Assembly: GCA_900074745.1 (NCBI GenBank)
Contig: LT598467.1
Coordinates: 372,001 to 436,000 of the forward strand
Direction of reading: 5' to 3'
Source of the DNA: Lachancea mirantina
Taxonomy: Eukaryota; Ascomycota; Saccharomycetes; Saccharomycetales; Saccharomycetaceae
DNA: 64,000 bases
Both the position numbers and the translations under genes were made by a program. Below, in pieces: positions 59,301 to 64,000 of the stretch. The notes under the pieces are model-generated. The model was not told the origin of the DNA. It did no database searches and worked only from the letters and a program-made list of their open reading frames with translations. The first letter of the stretch is position 1; every line of letters starts with the position of its first letter.

Positions 59301-61896
59301 ACATTGTGCGTTTATGAATTTCCTTGCCGATCAAGATGACGTGCTCCAAGATATGGCTAGCAGGGGATTGGCAATGGTTTACGATATGTCATCTGTGGAT
59401 GAGCAGGAAAATATGAGAAAAGGATTACTGCTCTCGTTCACCGATTCCAAAGCTGCTATGAAGCTAATGTCGGGAACAACTTCTCACGAAACCCAATTGT
59501 TCGAGACGGGACTTTTGAAAACCGAAGGCACTGAGTCCATCTCCACATATCGGGATATCATGAATTTAGCTAATGAAGTTGGAGATCCCTCTCTTGTTTA
59601 CAAATTCCTTCCCCTATCAAGAAACTCTTCTTTGTGGTCTTCAAGAAAAGGACTTGCGTTTGGTATGGGTGCCATCTTATCACAAGGATCGCTCGAGGAA
59701 CTGTTAAGGCAAGATCCCCTTTTGGCGAAGAATTTGATATGCAAATTAAACAGATACCGTTTCGATCCCAATCAAAAAATTTCGGAAATCATGGGTAATC
59801 TCTGGGAAGCACTTGTCCCAAGCACATCAAGTGCCATTTCAATGTATTCCGACGATATCATTCAGGAGCTTCTGGAAGGTATGGGAGTTAAAGAGTGGAG
59901 GGTTAGAGAAGCCAGCACTGCTGCAATTCAAAATGCATTGGAAATCATCGATTCCACTTTATCCCATGAACGAGTTCAACGTATATGGACTATGACTTTT
60001 AGGGTCATGGATGACATCAAAGAAAGCGTACGACAGGCCGGTTTAAAGCTTGCAAAATTTCTTGTGCGTAGGCTGGTTAAGAGTACCGAACAGGGCAGCA
60101 AGGAAAGCGCTTTGGGAAATGATAGTATTCGGGAGTTGTTGCCTCTTTTTCTTGGGCCTAAAGGCTTAAACAGTGATGCTGAAGAAATTAGACAATTCAC
60201 TGTTGAAACTCTGCTGACACTCGTGAAGAAATCAAATTCTGCTATGGTCCCATACGCTCCAGAGCTCGTTTATGAGTTTGTCATGCTGCTGTCAGTGCTT
60301 GAACCCCAGATTATCAACTATATTGAGTTAAATGCCGACAAATATGGTCTCCCGTCGTCTGTTTTACAAACGAAGAGAATTCAAAACCTCAAAAGCTCGC
60401 CAATATTCGAATCTATCATTCAGCTAATTAAGAGCGCAGGCGAAAGCGGAATGGAGCCATTAATCGAAAATGTCATCAAAGCTACAAAGCAAGCTGTGGG
60501 TCTTCCTTCAAAAGTAGGAAGCTCGATGGCATTGTCACTGACGGTCGAACAGTATTCTTTGCAGCTTTTGGAGTACAGTGGGCGCCTTCTCAGGTGTTCA
60601 TACAACGGGATGGAAGACAGAAGTAGTGTTGTTGCAGCTTCTTTTGCTGAATCCTTTGGCAAAACAGCGAATATTGCAACTTTGAAGAAGCTTCTTAAAT
60701 ACTGCGCAAAACTCTCCGATACATTCTTTAAACTCGAAGAAAGTGAAGGGAAAAAAACCATAGGCCTAGCGATCGAGGCCGTGATGAAATTTGCCCCTCA
60801 GCAGTTCGAAAGAGCCGCTTCTATTTTAATGCCACTTGTTTTTGTTGCCAAGAATGATGACAACAAGTCCAATGAATTGTTCACTGAGTTGTGGAATGAT
60901 GCTTCGACAACTGGTGCCGGTACGCTCAAACTCTATTTGAAAGAAGTTATATCTCTAATCTCGGAAAACATCAATTCCCCAATTTTTGCGACTCGGTCTG
61001 CTTGTGCGAGAAGTGCGTGTGAAGCCTGTGAAGTAATTGACGAAAGCACGTCAGTATCAACTGTCGGTGAGCTCTATGAGGCTCTTATGATATCCTTAAG
61101 TGGCAGGTCATGGACTGGAAAGGAAATGGTAGTCAAAGCCTTAGTGACCCTCTCATGCGCGCACCACGAACACTTTAATAACGACCCGAATTTGAAAAAA
61201 AAAGTCGAGGACCAGCTCTTGACAGAATTGAGTCGTAAAAACCTTTCATATGTCCATTACATTGTCCTAGAGGTTGCTCCTTATATCAGGCACTATCCCG
61301 GAAATGAGTTATACAACAAACTGATTGAAGCGGCCGGTAAAGTTTTAGTTTTTATCGACAATGGCGAGCTGGAAGATCTATCTGATGATGAACAAGTATC
61401 TAAAAGGCCAAGAAAGCAGTCAGAGATTACAAAAAAATCGAGCGACAAAAACATCACGAATGAAACACTCAAGGTCAGTCTTTTGAGAAATCTGGCTCAA
61501 TCCATTCAAGTAGTTGATGAAAATGTTTCCAGCTTAGCGCTCTTTAATTTTGTTACTGAAAACAGTCGATGCCTACTTCAGTCCTCAAATGTGATCCACA
61601 CTTGGCGAACTCAAGTTGCCATAAACGAAATAGGTTTGGCCTTAAGCAAAAGCGGAGGACCAACTGAAACATTGTCTAAAGGGCTTGAAATACTTTGGAC
61701 TGCTATCGCTACGGAGATTGAAGCTAACGAAACGATTGAGAACGTGAAGATAAGTTTCATTAGATTTAGCAAAGCACTTAAAGACGGATTTCCAGCGATT
61801 GCCGATGAAATCGATATTCGCGTTAATCATATATTCCGCGGTCAAAACTCCTCTATATTAAACGTCGAACTCCAGAATGCGCAGTTCTCAAAGTGA
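56377..61896 (+). CDS. ECM29: Ecm29 proteasome adaptor/scaffold
   Basis: Ecm29 is a HEAT-repeat protein that binds 26S proteasomes, tethers core to regulatory particle and inhibits faulty particles. The 1839-residue product (1868 in S. cerevisiae) consists almost entirely of helical HEAT-like repeats; the N-terminal ERSELRLALA...LTPIILKLGSPHVAVRQAVLGSMKNI block is typical. A basic linker near residues 1670-1690 (SKRPRKQSEITKKSS) may be a nuclear localisation signal. Position between VPS13 and UBI4 corresponds to YHL030W interleaved with the YLL series. Confidence 0.96.
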   Translation: MNEQTELDLIERSELRLALASSNEALEKFMDIFLTPIILKLGSPHVAVRQAVLGSMKNIMARITSLQSVQLPAEKLLEQVKEQIQNEMSGGSSVSLYSLVFLSKAVDRMDGSDYHKALKLVRDVMTGISTLPKILSGRMFHIWCKLILLWNKCGREGAEEANILSLFNEVGIEDLEFLLDKCGGFLMLKPLQPQADSAIIPRGYSCRGLSVEDTEFFTYEAGVTFSREQHTKYKTAIFHFLTTFSFTGPHYWKYLLIASGDQARFSDEAFGLFKKAQPDFENHVFIDDLLSLYMGSTANGRPPVTSSLQEKILTSFVKSQYAVKDSSKVLLLASIGLNSSEFSIRSLTLALLRHAAVFNCEALSYVDESSDFSTNIPSLIRNNLHNEGWPTLHLDSSIPNFSICLENRKKQYETLGIILRKNLSFVTDLSFVEFLLESLSKDLEEFRICIQEVLCSLTPLLPDLPPNSKQKLKTSLFQIISRDFGELGHDANAPKRAASLHLVAIRYANATFPFDDCDARIINIMGTYHLESQLVKDEAAKMLQPYWFHHMKSMESQIVSARRNPDPGNNCYPKFAVFVEALLRYVNDKHSLISQKLFGCLTHSITFALHALAAQAISGKDTGIVQDEDWPTRIESALMWDIQTLGYIEEELQILQPDILYDLVSFLSQVLLGDFSTSSLDNASLESSASILLLITRLDRGHSVKKLHQFSTDIYQRMVSFETISRDLTLNTAYLYSLATQPSFELINNMIDGLRHRETSDNEYISMLYCCSFAASRLQFPANDDKTAALLSDLVTLLLDNLKVPRLFTCCIDSFSQLLKFDLIKFLPFQKREEVASKLSKALKPRLFHSHGAILTFSYLVFCRAESSWENTLLNELLGLCQSKDLDIILTAGEALTVVAAGWSSDYLFLSSQVDTGELRELKSHCSREREDVVLNSILGLCGETQPLKRKAGCIWLFSFVRFLGKRCATLFSTIHCAFMNFLADQDDVLQDMASRGLAMVYDMSSVDEQENMRKGLLLSFTDSKAAMKLMSGTTSHETQLFETGLLKTEGTESISTYRDIMNLANEVGDPSLVYKFLPLSRNSSLWSSRKGLAFGMGAILSQGSLEELLRQDPLLAKNLICKLNRYRFDPNQKISEIMGNLWEALVPSTSSAISMYSDDIIQELLEGMGVKEWRVREASTAAIQNALEIIDSTLSHERVQRIWTMTFRVMDDIKESVRQAGLKLAKFLVRRLVKSTEQGSKESALGNDSIRELLPLFLGPKGLNSDAEEIRQFTVETLLTLVKKSNSAMVPYAPELVYEFVMLLSVLEPQIINYIELNADKYGLPSSVLQTKRIQNLKSSPIFESIIQLIKSAGESGMEPLIENVIKATKQAVGLPSKVGSSMALSLTVEQYSLQLLEYSGRLLRCSYNGMEDRSSVVAASFAESFGKTANIATLKKLLKYCAKLSDTFFKLEESEGKKTIGLAIEAVMKFAPQQFERAASILMPLVFVAKNDDNKSNELFTELWNDASTTGAGTLKLYLKEVISLISENINSPIFATRSACARSACEACEVIDESTSVSTVGELYEALMISLSGRSWTGKEMVVKALVTLSCAHHEHFNNDPNLKKKVEDQLLTELSRKNLSYVHYIVLEVAPYIRHYPGNELYNKLIEAAGKVLVFIDNGELEDLSDDEQVSKRPRKQSEITKKSSDKNITNETLKVSLLRNLAQSIQVVDENVSSLALFNFVTENSRCLLQSSNVIHTWRTQVAINEIGLALSKSGGPTETLSKGLEILWTAIATEIEANETIENVKISFIRFSKALKDGFPAIADEIDIRVNHIFRGQNSSILNVELQNAQFSK

Positions 61897-62036
61897 AGAT
61901 TGAAAGTATATAGACATGAAAAGCATACGTAAAAGAATGTCTCTCCTTCATTGGGTATATACTTTTCTCCAACCACATCGCAACCAGCACAAGACGGTTT
62001 CCAAAGGCAAAACTTGAGAAAAGACAAGTCGTTAAC

Positions 62037-64000
<1,964 letters not shown>

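Overview
The window is nuclear DNA from a budding yeast of the family Saccharomycetaceae. Genes are dense and intronless on the standard code, and almost every product is a close relative of a named Saccharomyces cerevisiae protein. Neighbouring genes alternate between orthologues of two S. cerevisiae regions: first chromosome XVI-left (PRM4 to KES1) with XV-right (DGA1 to YOR238W), then XII-left (FPS1, ATG10, SDH2, VPS13, UBI4) with VIII-left (GOS1, ECM29). This interleaving is what an unduplicated genome shows against the whole-genome-duplicated one, so the source is probably a pre-duplication yeast (Lachancea, Kluyveromyces, Torulaspora or Zygosaccharomyces type). The genus is an inference.

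Positions 1-40700 hold the first block: PRM4-like, KIP2, PEP4, RAD53, an Mnn4/LicD-like gene, DGA1, RRD2, ESA1, PRP46, PUS7, SSP2, MET7, a YPL150W-like kinase, an ecdysoneless/SGT1-family gene, ATG5, ABP140/TRM140, PPT2, an MPR1-type acetyltransferase, a DUF1749 hydrolase, PXA1, a YOR238W-like gene, NOP53 and KES1. About 1.3 kb without a convincing gene (40679-41978) marks the join to the second block: FPS1, GOS1, ATG10, SDH2, VPS13, ECM29 and polyubiquitin UBI4.

Most genes are housekeeping: DNA-damage checkpoint (RAD53), histone acetylation (ESA1), splicing (PRP46), RNA modification (PUS7, TRM140), ribosome assembly (NOP53), autophagy (ATG5 and ATG10, substrate and E2 of one conjugation reaction), vacuole (PEP4), lipids (DGA1, PXA1, KES1, VPS13), respiration (SDH2), osmoregulation (FPS1) and the ubiquitin-proteasome system (ECM29, UBI4). 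Several promoters carry motifs that fit their genes: exact PACE sites at ECM29 and UBI4, RRPE plus PAC at PUS7, a near match at NOP53, MSE-like sites at SSP2, SCB/MCB at RAD53 and three TGAAACC copies at PRM4.

The accessory content is four genes not expected at these places from S. cerevisiae S288C: the Mnn4-like protein with an eroded LicD motif, the ecdysoneless-family protein, MPR1 and the DUF1749 hydrolase. ABP140 is split over two frames at a site one base longer than the known +1 frameshift heptamer. Inside UBI4 about 275 bases, including one N, look like poor base calls. I found no tRNA, rRNA, CRISPR array, transposon, virus-like element or centromere, and no clearly new multi-gene system.
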